Shown here piece by piece: positions 37,801-47,780 of a stretch of DNA of 64,000 nt. The position numbers were made by a program, and so were the translations under genes. The stretch lies in the NCBI GenBank assembly GCA_014338405.1, contig JTDE01000273.1, positions 208,338-272,337 of the forward strand, read 5' to 3'. The notes beneath the pieces were generated by a model that worked only from the letters and a program-made list of their open reading frames with translations, searched no databases and was not told the origin of the DNA. Each line of letters opens with the position of its first letter. Positions within the stretch are counted from its first letter, which is position 1. The stretch is from Paragonimus skrjabini miyazakii. Its lineage: Eukaryota > Platyhelminthes > Trematoda > Plagiorchiida > Troglotrematidae.

Positions 37801-38936
37801 AGCCTGTCAGCTTTGAGCTGAGGTCCCCATGGGAAGGTTTTACTCGGTTGCTCTTCTAGAAAGAGACGAAGTAAGTGCCATGACTTGTCACAACCCATTT
37901 TTATGGATGGACAAACGGCCAGCCTAAAATTCCAAGCTTCATTTACAGTGGATAGAGCCATTACTAATGGAAAGGAGAGTGAAGCAAAAACTCGGTTACG
38001 TTTACCCTTCAGCAGACATTCCGTCATGGCGGCTGCTTATACTGATCACCGTAGACCTATGCCGTCCATTTTACTGGCGACCAGTCTTCGATCTCTCTCA
38101 CTCCTTTGTTTATGCGCCTACCATTTAAAGATATCATGAGTGCATATTCGTATACCATATAAGTAGCGTTTAACTTCTGGTTGCGCTGTGTATGCTTCAC
38201 GTAAACATCGACTGGAAAAAAACGCCTCCAAGTTTAGCGTCTTGGCTCCTCAGCACTGCATTTTGGTGCGAATACTCATGGTCACTTATTGTAAAGGAAT
38301 CCCACCTCGAATTATAGACTCGGTCATGGGCAACATGACATGACCGGCGGGATGAGGCATCAATACATTTGTTGACCACTGATATACCTCATGCTAATCA
38401 AGAGTGATATTTTATCTGTATGTTTCCAGAATACTGCGGAACATCATCAACTTCAAACAGGAAGCATATCATGCCTCTTGTTCAAACTGGGATTTGTTAT
38501 TGCTCTCATGAATCTACGGCCTGTCTTTCCGTGGAGAAGGTTCATTTAACTTCCCAGATCCGGACCATTTGGGTCAAACTCTTCTTCAGTACTGAGATGT
38601 CCAACAGATACAGAATTCTCTTCAATCTAAGCGCCGCTGAAATGTTTCGTGGTTGATGAATATAGGGTTCTTTAGTATTCGTTAGCGGAAACCTCGTGTG
38701 AGTAATTTTTGTTGAAACGGTTGATACAGTCGTGTTTTAAAGTTGAAGTTTAGACTGTTAATTTGTTTGCCGTCTGGTAAATTATGTGTCTGTCAACCTT
38801 TGATCAAGTTAATATCCATCCTTCTTTACCGTCAACCTTTCAGGGTAAATCTCTTCAGCAACTATAGACAACACATTCTGACCCCTGAAATCACCAGGTG
38901 CTCTTTCATAGGCGGCTAAAAATTCAACTCGCTCAG
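34866..38936. other. No clear gene; one imperfect hairpin
   Basis: An imperfect inverted repeat lies at 35679-35729 (two 19-nt arms, 13-nt loop). An open frame at 36609-36842 looks fairly protein-like (LEDYLKILSVVNTVDEFNRS) but has no recognised motif. Frames at 37770-38139 and 38420-38656 are also unassigned. Confidence 0.35.
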
Positions 38937-39170
38937 TCTTACTCACAAGCGAAGGTGGTTCATAATTTAGTCGGGCATAATATGACATCACGGGTGTAGT
39001 TGTCAACTCAGCAATCTCAGAAAACCGTGGTCAGAGGTTAAGTTTCGATCTTGCCATGGCTGTACACCGCGGACAAGCTCTAACAGGAGTGGAACTCGAG
39101 TATAGTACTTTAATTTGAAAATGTATATGAAAATGTGTGAACTGCGATCTGTTTTGAATGACGTTCAAAC
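38937..39170 (+). mobile_element. Decayed full-length HHR/tRNA repeat
   Basis: A plus-strand copy. CTTACTCACAAGCGAAGGTGG is the head. Box A and B regions are badly changed. A ribozyme relic (CAAGCTCTAACAGGAGTGGAA, then CTCGAGTATAGTAC) is at 39074-39107, and the tail ends in GACGTTCAAAC. The GAAA core is GGAA, so it is inactive. Confidence 0.65.
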
Positions 39171-40703
39171 AGCGTTGCAATAACAATTCCTTACTATTTA
39201 CTACCAATGAAAATATCCCACAACCAGTTTAATACATCCGGTGATTTCAACTTCGAGAGAACGTTTAGTCCCGGGATTATCGACGGAAGGTAACAAGATG
39301 ACTGATATCTCCTATCGAATCGACTGGGCTACCTGAACACTTCTTTTTCAAAACGATAGACTTTCGCACCTTTTGCTAAAGATCAGGTAAGGGTAATTTT
39401 GCCCACCTTGTCCACTTGAAACTCTAGTTTTCATTGGAATGATAAAAGAACTCGGTTCGCTACACCAGACCCAACACGCTATCAAATATACGTTGCCAGA
39501 GAGAATCTGTTCGTAACTTTGACGAGCATTTTTCTAACAATGACAACCTAAACGTAATGTTTTGTGTTAAGCAAATTGGCTAATGTGGTCATATTGGTGG
39601 TACAATCCTTTTTTTGCTCTGTTTTGATCACTTTGAAAGCAATGGAGCATTTTTTGTTATAATGATCGACGGTGACGTCCGTATGCTGGGAACTAGGCTG
39701 TAATTCTTGGATTCAAAGAGTGTGCAAATTTTTTTTATACTATGTGGCGGTCATGTTATATTTTAGGGAAACAATTCAAATCAAGAAACTAGGAATCTTT
39801 CAGGACACATAATAAAACGCTGTTCACTACAAAGTGAATATAAATAACTGTATGACCCATCCAGTTGTACATCGTTAGAAATAAACAGTACCGAGATTAA
39901 TTGCACACAGACACACCCTATCTCCAAAGAATGAACATAATCACTTCAATAAAGCCACATACTTCTCTGGGATTCTTCTGCAACAGAAAACGTTCCAAAA
40001 TGAACTCTATCCATTTGCTTTGAAAAGCAGCATTAATGTTGTGTATTCATAAAGGGGTTGATTAATTTCAAGATGAAAGAACCATACTGATGTGAACCAA
40101 CTGATGTGACAACAATCCTGTCTGGTCATTCTGAATTCATGTTTTCACTGGGTTAAATCAGATTATTTGATGGCTAGCCATAATGTAGCTCAGATTTAAG
40201 TGAAGCGAAATAAGTGTTGGGATAGATCCGTTTGTAACACTAGCATAATCAGTCACAAAATATTAAACAGAAGAAACGTTTACAGTTTTTAATGCAATTC
40301 AAACTCAGCTTCTTGTTACAATTCTTGAAATATTTGTTGGTGGTTATTTAAAACAAGGGGTTTGTTGTACTTCAGCCGCCTAGGCCCTAGTGAGGGAGGG
40401 TCGTAACATATTGGATTTTTCATGCAACGTAAATTAGAAACCGTTTGATCCCATTTTCATTGAATGACCTATCCGACGTGCGAATAAATCTCAATTTGGT
40501 CTGAACCTTTACGGTTTAGAAACTTACTGCTAAGCACTGATATTCAGTAAATTTTAATTTTCTAAGTGTGCTAGTGCAGAATTGTTCAGTACTAGTGTGG
40601 TTAGGAAATTGCTGTGCACTGTAGGTGTCCGTCAATATAGGTGTAATTTATCTACCATAAAGTTAGTTAATCAAAGTTTGCGCTCCCAAAATATTAGACA
40701 AAT
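39171..40703. other. No recognisable gene
   Basis: Nothing identified. A faint tail-like match at 40060-40130 is too weak to call. Confidence 0.4.
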
Positions 40704-41125
40704 CATCCCACAGATCTATTAGCTAGTTCCCTATAAAAAGAACTAGTGAACTCGAGTTTTCTTCCTGTTACAGCTCGTTAGTTGTACATATTTTCGCTAC
40801 GCTGGATTGAACTTAGACCACGCTTTTATGAGGCAACTGTGTCAATCACTGCGATTGCAAAATCTAAACATTCCTCGTAAGCGAATGCGAATAAACGTTT
40901 GCATATGATAGTTCACTCATGTTTACTGTGAAGTCAGTTTTGCAATAGTCAATACGGTTAACCCTGAAAGGCGTAGCTGAATTTCAAATCCGACTGTGAC
41001 ATTACTGGTGAGCCGAAACAAGGACGAAATTCTAGCCTAGCGCTTTTTTTTGAAAGAAATGAACTGGAATGTCTACGGGAGTTTACTAGCCGCGACCGAT
41101 CATGAACGAAGTCCAACTCGTTAAA
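40704..41125. mobile_element. Old inverted HHR/tRNA pair, arms head to head
   Basis: Positions 40704-40868 are a minus-strand arm with ribozyme relic (40738-40790) and box B/A relics (40805-40857). From 40868 (ACATTCCTCGTAAGCGAATG) a plus-strand arm runs to about 41125, with ribozyme relic CTGGTGAGCCGAAACAAGGA and CGAAA at 41004-41029. The centre and the inner part of the left arm are deleted. Both arms are heavily diverged, so the inverted arrangement is ancient. Confidence 0.65.
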
Positions 41126-44004
41126 ATAAACATTTCCTACTACTTACTAGTAATCAAACAAAGGTAAATCGGTTGAAAAATAGCTCTACCCATCAAATCT
41201 GTTGGGTGGAAAAAACTCCGTGTAGGTGACAATCAAGTAAATCTTTAAAAACTTTGCTGTATTCTTCATACTGTTAATAATAACAAACGGAACACTAGGT
41301 TTTATGATAACAACTTTTGTTCTGTTATTTTTATCCGTGTATGTGACTGAGACGCAAATTTCGAACATCCTAAGATAAAACATGTTGCCTTCAGCAAAGC
41401 GTTTGCGATCTATCATTTTTCAGGATACCAATACACCGATCCTACGTCGATATCAATTTTTGATGAGAAGTCATGAAAAGGTGTTCCGTAAAGACTCGAA
41501 GTAGCCTTGAAAACAAGCATCTTTTGTTTCCAGCGATCACACAGACGTTACATGAAGTTAAAGTCTGATGACCGTTGTAACTTGGCAAGTTAGTTCAACT
41601 CACAGATTTAGCATCGTCTGAGAATTTGGAGTGTAACTGCATGCGCCACCGGTGTAAAACGTTTTATAAAGGGTTCAAACAACTGCAGTCCGTAAACTTT
41701 GCGATTAAAAAAGGTCAACACATTCTTTATCTTCTGCCAGATTACACTTTATTTGTATTGGTTTATTGTTTTTTGAATTGTATCTCCTGTTAAGTTATCT
41801 TTTGAGGACTGGTACCTTAGTCTCCAGTTTGATCGTCTGCGATCTAGCTTAGGCTACAGAAACACTGATTTGCCAAAACCCGCAGAGGTTTGCTCTGTTA
41901 TGTATAATGCCGAGCTCACCTTTCCGTTCCAACTTCTGAGTTGTTATTTCTACTGGTCATCACAGCTGGGCATGCGTCTGGCACAAAATTAAAGCCGCTT
42001 TCTCCGCACAGAAATATACAAGAACAGTATGAAGCGTCATAAATCACATCATAAAGCACAGTCGCAAAGCGTCACAAAGCACAGTTGCTGGACTAACTAA
42101 CATCGACTGAACGTTATTAATGACCGCCCGTCATATCTAACATATCTCTTCAACGTCCTTCGTATACATCGTGTTGGCTTCCAGTGTGTGACGTTTGAAA
42201 TGTCGAACTGTCTACTGGTTGTCATCTGTAGTACATGACTTAAACAACAGCATTGATACTGGCCCTGAACTACCTCCACAAAACTACAAGGCAACATTGT
42301 CTCTAGATGTGAGTTGGGGAAGAGAAAAAAGACTGCTCAATTACGGAATGTAATAAACACCTAATCTTATTTCTTCATGTCTAAAAACGTTAGACAAAAC
42401 GAAACGCTAAAAGACAGATGCATTTGGACGAACGGTAACTTCGGATAACTTTGCAAAAGAAACCGTGCATAGTCAAGCAAAGGGCCGGGAACACTAATGT
42501 ACATCATAAGAAAAACATATTACTTTTTAAAACATTCCCTCTAGAAATCTTCTTCTTTTCTCATGGAGTGAGGTGCAGTCCGACGGGGCTGGGGAAGCAC
42601 ATCAACATTACTTTCTATTGCTACAACAAAAACACTAGGATCGTCGTCCTGTATTGCGTTCTTGTCACACTGATAGTTTTGCTGTTGTCCTACTTCCTTT
42701 GTTCGTGATTCATTTCTGATGAGCACCTTTTACTAGTCATTAACACATTATCGAACCGGATGGCGAAGTCAATTAACTTCATGGCTTGTCACACATATTG
42801 TTGCACGGTCTGATTATTGATTCGAAATATTTCTAAATTTGATGAGCAGCCAGAGATGTTGTTTAGCACATTTGTTGAGCATTACACCTATCCAATCGTG
42901 GCTTCCAATTCCATTAGAAATCTTGATGGGTCTGTTTTTAGGAAGAAATAATGTTTCCCTTTAATATTAATGTTCCCCAGCTGGACTCTTATCCGTTATT
43001 CGTGCTGGTGAAAAATCTTCGCCATTTTACTAGTAAAGTGAGCGTGTTCACCTCAAACCAGTTGACCTTGCATTAATTAAGATAAGACCAACACCTTTGA
43101 ACTCTCAACCATAACAAATGTCGGTGAGTCAAAAATAACTGAAGTCGTATAAGGTTCAGTGTATAAAAAAATAGTCTCCAGCGTTAATAGATTGTTCAAA
43201 ACAGAATACCGACTAGCATTTGAAGAGACAAAGCTATAATCAACGAAACGTTTTTCAATTCCATCCAAATTCAATTATCACTGTTTCCTACTGAAGAGTA
43301 TCTCATGAAAAACATTCCAACTGACATTGAATTTTCTCAGTCTTACCACTGGTTTCTTATTGGTTATTTGATATCGTGTTTTCATTCGCTGTTAGATTTT
43401 TGCTGCCAAAATTATATGGAAACCGATGAGTTAATCACATAAAGATTAATCTGATATGAAATATCATAATTCGTGTAACGTGTGTTTACTTAGAAGAATA
43501 TTCTTTCATAATTTTGGAAGATGAAAATCTCAGCGGCTAAAAAAGACTTCACGTTTAGTTGTTATAACATCATATTCCTCTCAAAGTTCAGAAACCAAAC
43601 CCAGTTACTGGATGACACTGCTACAACCACACAGTTAAACATGATGTCAACCGTGTGCTTTCGTAGTGTTCCTAGTTTGTGATAATTTGTTTCAAATCAA
43701 AACGACCATAGAACCTAGGTGTGTGCAGCTGTTTAGGATATTTTTCAAAGGTCACGTGGTTATAATTTATTGTGACGTTCATAAGGGAGGTTGTGGAATA
43801 CCACAAAATGCAGCTGAAACAAACAACCATTTAAAAAAACCGGGAAAATAAACATCAAATTTTTCAAAAGTATTTTAACCGTTGTGCTTTTGAAATCATG
43901 TTTTTCGAAAATGAATCAAGATACAACAAAATCTGGATTAAAACTGCGTATTTCACTGGGTTATTGCTAAAAATGAATTGCGAAACGAAACACTGAGTTT
44001 CAGT
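41126..44004. other. No clear gene; short tandem repeat
   Basis: Positions 42030-42086 contain an imperfect repeat of units like GCGTCATAAATCACA / AAAGCACAGTCGC. No coding block is recognised. Confidence 0.35.
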
Positions 44005-44215
44005 AATCTCCTAAGTTAGTGGTCAGAACGATTGCCTCACAAAGTGTGACAGGAGTTCTAATCCCGACCATGACAAGGATATGTACTACTGACGAGCTCG
44101 TTCAATAGCGAAACCTAAGTTTGGTTTATGTTTTCGGAAGGGGCTGCTTGAAAAGTCTATCTTAATGCAGAGAATGCGATAACTTGTGAGTGATTTTCAA
44201 CTTTAAAGTGACAGA
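44005..44215 (+). mobile_element. HHR/tRNA repeat, decayed, core still readable
   Basis: The box A/B region is damaged (GGAGTTCTAATCCC as box B). The ribozyme at 44083-44128 keeps CUGACGA and GAAA, but stem II is only about 3 bp, the cleavage triplet reads GUU, and stem I has lost pairing. The tail reads GTGAGTGATTTTCAACTTTAAA. Probably inactive. Confidence 0.65.
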
Positions 44216-44363
44216 ATCCCAGGCTTTTCATCAGTAAACTTAAAGGTATTGCCTAGCTGACTTAGTAAGATAGGAGATTGCGACCTCTTTCGGAACTCCT
44301 AATTGTGGGACTGTCGACTGGAGTTAACATGCGGTAACTGATTTCATCTGAGAGGACTAGAAA

Positions 44364-44625
44364 AACTGATCATTGTGAGTGAGTGAAAGTTGGCGAGCGT
44401 TCAGAAATGACATTCCGGTCTTGCTTACTGTGAGACCCTTGAAGCAAGTATCAACATGTTTGTTCAACGAAGGCGGGGCCAGAGTTCTGGTCACCGCCGT
44501 GGCAAGGATATCTACTCCTGATGAGCTCTAACAAAACAGCAGCTGAGGCCTAGCGTCTCCATTTTATATAAGACTGTTGGATATTCTATCTGCGATTGAG
44601 TGCCAGTGATGCCTAACTCAAAATT
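44364..44625 (+). mobile_element. HHR/tRNA repeat, decayed
   Basis: Head (AGTGAGTGAAAGTTGGCGAGC), box B relic near 44482, then a ribozyme relic CTGATGAGCTCTAAC at 44518-44532 with the GAAA element lost, and the tail TGCGATTGAGTGCCAGTGATG. Same orientation as the 44.0-kb copy and just upstream of the PLE relic. Confidence 0.6.
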
Positions 44626-44717
44626 AACAAAGCTCTTGAATACTCGTCAGTATGACGTTATTAAAATTATGTTCCGGAATAGACTCTGCGTTCGAATGTT
44701 CCTCTCAAGCCGAATAC

Positions 44718-45100
44718 TTTGATCTGCTTCGATTGTATCCCACATAATTGACAGGTTTACTTAAGCAAATCGGTCCGATTGATCAGGTGGTTCGAATCGA
44801 TCAAATGTACAACGACCTCAAACAAACAGAGTCTTATCAATTAGCACGTTAGACACATCGGTTGGTGCTCCCGAATGTGGTCGGATAATCACCGTGTTCT
44901 GCGACGTATATAGCTTGTTCCATAGAACCAAACGAAAGGATGAATACAAAAAGAGGTGGTATGAACAGACAATATACCTTCCAGCTGGAAGCGCAACATT
45001 ACTGTGGATGTAAACTGCACACGTAGTTGAGCCGTGAAGTAAGTTGTATCAGGTGTCATACATTCAAAGTATTGAAACTAATCAAAGACTCCGCAGCACT
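44718..45100 (-). pseudogene. Inverted copy of the PLE 3' end (GIY-YIG region)
   Basis: Positions 44718-45015 are the reverse complement of 47405-47702. I count 12 differences in 298 bp, all transitions. It therefore encodes, on the minus strand, the same degenerate GIY-YIG segment with the same two in-frame stops. From 45016 to about 45100 the similarity drops to roughly three quarters or less. PLEs are known to carry partial copies, direct or inverted, next to the main copy. Shared stops mean that both arms descend from an already broken sequence. Confidence 0.8.
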
Positions 45101-45570
45101 GAAAGAATGTAATGAATATATTTAGTTTAGTATGCATTTACCGAAAGCAAACTTGGCCATCGGATTTCTGGAACAGTGGACTGATCGCTCAAAATTTCCA
45201 AAACAAGACTGAACTATCCTAAGACGAAAACGCACTAGCGTTACGGGAGCTTTACTAAAACGTCTGGAGCAAAACGAAAGGAAAACCTGATTGAGCAAAG
45301 TAACCTGGACTACAAACGGACGGTCGCTCAGGTGATAGTAACACAGTTAATGTCTAATTAAACAAATGAGTTCGAGAATCACGTTCATTAGATAGTTGCC
45401 AGAAGATGAGAAGAGAATAGACTAAATCTGCGAAGATAATTCAATGCGATCAAACTTAAGACTCAACCTCCATGACACCTTGGACGATACGTGCATAAAT
45501 TCTCATCCTAATTTTTGGACAACGTTCCTTTCGGATAAATTTGGCTAGAACCGAGGTTCTGTTAACCTAA

Positions 45571-45857
45571 GAATAGATTTAAGCAGTTAGACTTACAAAC
45601 CCAATTTGTAAACCTTTATGATCAGTTGAGTGATCGCCAACTATCGTCAGCTGTTAATGCTGAGCTGTTCAAAATAACGCTAGTTCAGTCTTGTTATCAG
45701 TATCTGACCCGAAAATCAATGACAAGAAACCTACTGACAAAGAAGCATTTAACTTTACAGAAATCTCTAAGACAGATTAAGAATGTAGTATTATCCAGAC
45801 TTGACAAAGGCGCTGGAATTGTTACTTTAGATAAAGCCGAATTCTTAAGTAAAATGA
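45571..45857 (+). pseudogene. Penelope-like element, N-terminal coding relic
   Basis: Frame encoding LYDQLSDRQLSSAVNAELF, then LTKKHLTLQKSLRQIKNVV and LSRLDKGAGIVTLDKAEFL. The last motif is characteristic of the region before the reverse transcriptase fingers in PLE proteins, where the usual form is SRxDKGAGVVIxDKxxY. The frame breaks at 45858, where the HHR/tRNA repeat is inserted. It continues after the repeat at about 46202. Confidence 0.8.
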
Positions 45858-46005
45858 CCACTGATGAGTAGTCGGGAATTTGGTTTATTTCAAGTTGAAC
45901 ATCACCCACAATTGATCGCAGCTGTCACATTTCGCCTATTACTCACAAGCGAAAATGGTTGAGTGTTAACATATGATAATTCGGTAGTGCCTAACGTGAG
46001 GTCAA

Positions 46006-46060
46006 TGGCGTAGTGGTAAACACGGTTGCCTCATGAACAGCGTGGCCGTGGTTCTAGTCC
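46006..46060 (+). promoter_or_regulatory. Internal Pol III promoter (box A and box B)
   Basis: Box A TGGCGTAGTGG matches the consensus. Box B GGTTCTAGTCC has one change at the conserved purine (T instead of A/G), which probably weakens it. Confidence 0.65.
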
Positions 46061-46078
46061 CGGCAATGGCGGTGATAT

Positions 46079-46123
46079 GCACTACTGGCGAGCTTTAATG
46101 AGAGCGAAACTAGAGTCTGGTGC
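46079..46123 (+). ncRNA. Hammerhead ribozyme with a core mutation
   Basis: Core reads CUGGCGA instead of CUGANGA (A6 to G). Stem II GCUUU/AGAGC, GAAA, stem III AC/GU with loop UAGA, GUC and stem I GCACUA/UGGUGC are kept. The A6 change is expected to cripple cleavage. Confidence 0.75.
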
Positions 46124-46209
46124 TTCTACTGTTCGATATGGGTCGACTGGATAGTCTATGGGAATGCGACAACTGCGATCAATTGTGATTGATGTTCAAC
46201 TTAAAATGA

Positions 46210-47780
46210 GTGCGTTTTTGGGAGATAAAATCAAGGTTGTTAGCATACAGAAATTAGAGGGGCAAAACAGCAGTTATTAAAAGTCTGACAAAAAACAACT
46301 AGATGTATGAAACAAAAGAACTTGATGGACTCTGCAAATTTTGAAAGAAGCGGATCAATAGCCATTGTAATTCCTAGACTATAAGGGTTACCCAAAATAA
46401 ATAAAAACGGTGTAACATCACGACCAATTTTACATATGTGCAATTCCTTGTATCAAGCAACAGCAAAGTAGCTCGCCGTGCTGCTGGAGCCAGTTAGGAG
46501 AAAACTAGTAGTTCATATGCTTCGAATTTGCTGAAACTTTAAAACAGCTGAAAGCAATAGACAGACATATATTCTTTTCTGGTGTCACATCACTGTTCAC
46601 TGATATCCATCTCAGTGAAACGATTGAACTTCTCGCACAGTGTATTGAAAGCAGTGATATCAACGTGACAGTACCGGCAGAGAAACTAAGGCAGTTTCTA
46701 CATGACTGCAAATATAAGTTTTAAGGTTTATCGACAAGTTATACCGTTAGAAGGAAGGAGTAGCCAGTAGGTTGCCACTAGGCCCATTGTCGGCTGACAT
46801 CTTCATGCTAAGGCAAGAGTGTAGTTCATTAGCTGACCGAATAAAACCAACCACCCTTTATTAGCGTTGTGTAAATGGTATCGTATGTGTGGTGGATGAA
46901 TCTAAACGCTTCAGTGAAGATACTGTCGTATTTCAACTCTGTCCACAAAAGCATTCATTTTAACCTGAAACCTGAGTCACCCACAGGTATGACGTCCCTA
47001 GACGTGTTCATATTTCGTCGCGAGGACGGTACAATATAACGGACGGTGTATAATAAGGCAAACTGGACTGCACAGTATCAAAACCTCAATAGTTTCGTGT
47101 GGTTAGAATGAAAGAGGAATTTAATCCCACGTCTGATAGACAAGGCTACTGAAGTATGCTCGGACGACACAACTGAAGAAGAGAGACAATTTATATTTAG
47201 TAAACTCGCTATAGCTGTGTATCCGGAGCAGGTTATTCAAAAGAGTATGCTAATAAATACTGAGGTAAACAAAACACAAGCTGCAAACAAAAAGTCTGTT
47301 TATATTTCTTTGATCCTCAAGGGTGCTACCGTCACTGAGAGTGTAACCCACAAGATTGATATGATACATAATAAAACATACTTCACAGTACAACCACCTG
47401 TTCAGTTTACATCCACAGTAATGTTGCGCTTCCAGTTGGAAGATACATTGTCTGTTCATACCACCTCTTTTTGTATTCATCCTTTCGTTTGGTTTTATGG
47501 AACAAGCTATATACGCCACAGAACACGGTGATTATCCGACCACATTCGGGAGCACCAACCGATGTGTCTAACGTGCTAATTGATAAGACCCTGTTTGTTT
47601 GAGGTCGTTGTACATTTGATCGATTCGAACCACCTGATCAATCGGACCGATTTGCTCAAGTAAATCTGTTGATTATGTGGGATACAATCGAGGCAGATCA
47701 AAAGCCCCACACTGACATTCCCAGAGGTCAGTGCAATTCGGCTGTACACAACAACCTTGTGAGTCCAAAAACGATCAGTC
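46210..47780 (+). pseudogene. Penelope-like element: reverse transcriptase and GIY-YIG endonuclease relic
   Basis: Continues the PLE after the insertion, with frameshifts and stops. In order: a GLPKINKNGVTSRPILHMCN block and LLEPVRRKLVVH (about 46375-46530), SLFTDIHLSETIELL (about 46590), then KEGVASRLPLGPLSADIFM (46751-46807). The reverse transcriptase catalytic YVDD position follows but reads CVNG (46868-46879). Next come ANWTAQYQNLNSFVW, then RLIDKATEVCSDDTTEEE and YPEQVIQKSM (about 47060-47246), and a degenerate GIY-YIG region around 47440-47570 (TSYIRHRTR, stop, LSDHIREHQP). It needed reverse transcriptase and endonuclease activity to move; both catalytic regions are broken. PLEs insert by target-primed reverse transcription. 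It is flanked upstream by its own inverted 3' end. Confidence 0.85.

Larger units (their letters stand above)
45858..46201 (+). mobile_element. HHR/tRNA composite repeat: left tip joined to right arm, inside the PLE
   Basis: Positions 45858-45931 are the minus-sense outer end of a left arm (CCACTGATGAGTAGTC..., through CAGCTGTCACATTT). The sequence then switches to a complete plus-strand arm (ATTACTCACAAGCG...), with box A (46006-46019), box B (46050-46060), hammerhead (46079-46123) and tail to GATGTTCAACT. The inner left arm and centre are missing. Ribozyme stem III and the following bases (TAGAGTCTGGTGCTTCTACTG) match the right arm at 57.7 kb, so the two are one subfamily. Confidence 0.85.
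45850..46209. repeat. 8-bp target duplication around the HHR/tRNA insertion
   Basis: TAAAATGA occurs at 45850-45857 and 46202-46209, immediately flanking the inserted repeat. Removing the insert and one copy rejoins the PLE reading frame at its KM dipeptide. Confidence 0.75.
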
